Assembly (NCBI RefSeq): GCF_030547545.1
Contig: NZ_JAUOQE010000027.1
Coordinates: 1 to 61,975 of the forward strand
Direction: 5' to 3'
Source of the DNA: Amphritea sp. 1_MG-2023
GTDB taxonomy: Bacteria > Pseudomonadota > Gammaproteobacteria > Pseudomonadales > Balneatricaceae
Length of the DNA: 61,975 bases
Shown here: piece after piece, positions 60,697-61,975 of the stretch
Position numbering within the stretch: position 1 is the stretch's first letter
Layout of the letters: the number at the start of each line of letters is the position of its first letter
Notes under the pieces: model-generated
Database searches by the model: none
What the model was told of the DNA's origin: nothing
What the model saw: only the letters and a program-made list of their open reading frames with translations
Translations under genes and position numbers: made by a program

Positions 60697-61455
60697 CTAA
60701 AGTAATAAAGATTTTACAGAATTAACAACCGAAATAATTTCGGTTATTTGGGGTGTAATCGATGTTATCTTTCCCCAGAGATCAAACATTTTCTCCTTAT
60801 TTGGTTCAGGTTGAGTTGCCTCCTCTACTAAGTTGTTTGCCGCACTGATGGCTTCTCTATTTCCGGACTCCTCAACGTATCCCAGCAATAACGCCATCGA
60901 TTTCATAAGCTCTGTATCGCCATGTACGTTTTTTATTTGCGAAGATCCGCTAATAGTCCCACCATCTATTGCCAACATCGCATTATCGCCATTAATTGTA
61001 ATTTTGTGGGCCGCCTTTTTCTCTGCTTTCTTGAGTATTTCTTCACTCATGCTTTTACTCTCCTTGCGGTGTTTAATGGTCGTTACAATATCATTTTCAA
61101 CTTTTTCGGTTTGAAGGTTTATCAGGTTTCTCACCAGAATTGCCAGCCAGATTATCATGCCGAAAGATAGTGCTTGTTGAAATGCTGCGGCAATGCTACC
61201 TGCACCTCCAATAGCTGAAAAAAGAACAAATACGCCAACTATAAACTGAATGAAAACAAGGCCTGCTATAATAAGAAAAAAAGTTGAAAACTTAGATAAA
61301 GTCTTTTTTAACTTGCCCAAATAATATTCAGAAAATTGCTCAAGACTTAAGTCCGCGTTCAGTCGCTCCCCTTCACCTGTGTCCAGCAGCTTCCCTGAAG
61401 CGTCCGGCAAGGTGAGAAGCATTAAGGCAACTAGAGAAGACGAAACAATGCCCAA
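60697..61455 (-). CDS. hypothetical membrane protein with cytoplasmic helical tail
   Basis: A 252-residue protein of unknown function. A first hydrophobic stretch at 1-16 is followed by a soluble part, then membrane helices at about 56-83 (TFFLIIAGLVFIQFIVGVFV) and 95-113. The cytoplasmic region is charged (KKAEKKAAHK), then has a short beta stretch NGDNAMLAIDGGTISGSS and a C-terminal helical bundle ending ISVVNSVKSLLL. This three-part style is seen in uncharacterised accessory, possibly defence-related, proteins. The start is doubtful: TTG 61455 with no clear binding site. An in-frame TGA at 61465-61467 separates it from the small frame upstream, so the original gene may have been longer. 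AT-rich compared with the rest of the window. Confidence 0.55.
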   Translation of the reverse strand: MGIVSSSLVALMLLTLPDASGKLLDTGEGERLNADLSLEQFSEYYLGKLKKTLSKFSTFFLIIAGLVFIQFIVGVFVLFSAIGGAGSIAAAFQQALSFGMIIWLAILVRNLINLQTEKVENDIVTTIKHRKESKSMSEEILKKAEKKAAHKITINGDNAMLAIDGGTISGSSQIKNVHGDTELMKSMALLLGYVEESGNREAISAANNLVEEATQPEPNKEKMFDLWGKITSITPQITEIISVVNSVKSLLL

Positions 61456-61464
61456 TGGAGAAGT

Positions 61465-61655
61465 TCACTTAGTGATTTCCGATAGCTCTATTTCATTGCT
61501 GAGCATTACGTTCAACAGAATGGCGTTTGCCACCATTAATCCATAGCCGACATAACCAAATATTACGCCGCGATTTCTTTGGTATCGGAATATTAAAATC
61601 ACGAGGTATATTAAAATAAAAAAGTTGACGAGAGAATATTTATAAATATATCCAT
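61465..61655 (-). pseudogene. small membrane-protein frame broken at a slippery heptamer
   Basis: ATG 61655 has a good AGGAG 5 bp upstream, but its frame ends after 14 codons at 61611. The heptamer T-TTT-TTA at 61617-61623 is in the correct phase for a -1 shift. The -1 frame then runs 50 codons as a two-helix membrane protein (ILIYLVILIFRYQRNRG, YGLMVANAILLNVMLSNEI) to TGA 61465. That frame is also the frame of the 252-residue gene just downstream. Either programmed frameshifting, a mutation in a T6 run, or a sequencing indel explains it. Confidence 0.5.
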
Positions 61656-61667
61656 ATTGTCTCCTAT

Positions 61668-61804
61668 ATATTATTCATCTTGTATGGTGTTATGTTTTTT
61701 TATTTCCGTCTACCCATTCCAGGTGATCCACCCTGAATAGGTCGAGGATTGACGTTGTCTAATTTTGATTGAATATTTCTCTCTACAATCAATATTCTTC
61801 TTTC
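61668..61804. other. short AT-rich gap, nothing recognised
   Basis: No reading frame or known signal is supported here. The stretch contains the presumed promoter of the minus-strand small frame. Confidence 0.4.
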
Positions 61805-61975
61805 TGAACCATGGGACAGGCATAAACTTTAGGATTTAATCTATACTGAATTTTTAACCTCAACACGGATGTAGAGGAAAACATCATGACTCGAGCAATG
61901 AACCATGGGACAGGCATAAACTTTAGGATTTAATCTATACTGAATTTTTAACCTCAACACGGATGTAGAGGAAAA
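61805..61975 (+). mobile_element. duplicated leader of a probable REP-associated (IS200-like) transposase
   Basis: A 77-bp sequence beginning TGAACCATGGGACAGGCATA and ending GATGTAGAGGAAAA occurs at 61805-61881 and again exactly at 61899-61975, the last base of the window. After the first copy comes CATC-ATG-ACT-CGA-GCA (MTRA), which I recall as the start of Y1 REP-associated transposases. The second copy interrupts that start after four codons. The transposase body would lie to the right of the window. Confidence 0.45.

Overview
The window reads as chromosome of a free-living, probably marine, gammaproteobacterium (Oceanospirillales-like by gene content; genus not determined). Pointers are TRAP and Na+-coupled transporters, a PutA/PutP proline module, a 1,597-residue NAD-glutamate dehydrogenase, a dimethylamine-monooxygenase-type operon and an ArsJ arsenic operon. 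Coding is dense on both strands with Shine-Dalgarno sites at most starts. I found no rRNA, tRNA or CRISPR array.

Layout. 0-2.6 kb: an IS5-like end at the left edge, a secreted ATP-dependent DNA ligase, a small acidic protein, a gene remnant and a REP/BIME-like array of about 141-bp units. 2.6-14.3 kb: an amine/amino-acid catabolic region with an NhaC-type antiporter, a PuuB-like oxidase, a TRAP transporter with a universal stress protein between two related LysR regulators, then succinate-semialdehyde dehydrogenase and an omega-aminotransferase. A structured intergenic stretch with tandem hairpins follows (14.34-14.53 kb). 14.6-25.6 kb: RecQ-type helicase, DUF1289 protein, metallo-beta-lactamase-fold phosphodiesterase, GAF/HD-GYP protein, cupin plus Nmad3 pair, and an AraC / ornithine-cyclodeaminase / D-amino-acid-dehydrogenase group.

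25.87-35.99 kb is the most unusual part: twelve tightly packed same-strand genes with no recognisable enzyme. It starts with a protein built of ribosomal L7/L12-C-terminal-like repeats and a helical TPR-like protein. Five paralogues with one shared core follow, together with two proteins carrying a related N-terminal element, a single-helix coiled-coil protein, two PASTA-tailed proteins and a disordered acidic-tailed protein. It ends with a 720-residue protein with C-terminal membrane-type helices. None has a signal peptide. I infer a cytoplasmic multi-subunit assembly, possibly a conflict/defence or membrane-acting system; this is not a described system that I can name.

36-50.2 kb: proline-to-glutamate-to-2-oxoglutarate module (Lrp regulator, EamA exporter, NAD-GDH, PutP, PutA without the DNA-binding domain), then a degenerate-GGDEF/EAL protein. 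50.3-54.8 kb: radical SAM protein and an arsenic operon (ArsP-like permease, CxxC thioredoxin-like protein, GAPDH, ArsJ). 55-59.2 kb: dimethylamine-monooxygenase-like genes with a SugE/Gdx exporter, a glutamine-amidotransferase-fold protein and a GNAT. 59.4-62 kb is an accessory, increasingly AT-rich edge: DUF6515 protein, a group II intron 3' remnant, a membrane protein preceded by a small reading frame broken at a slippery heptamer, and a duplicated leader that I associate with a REP-associated (IS200-like) transposase continuing off the window.
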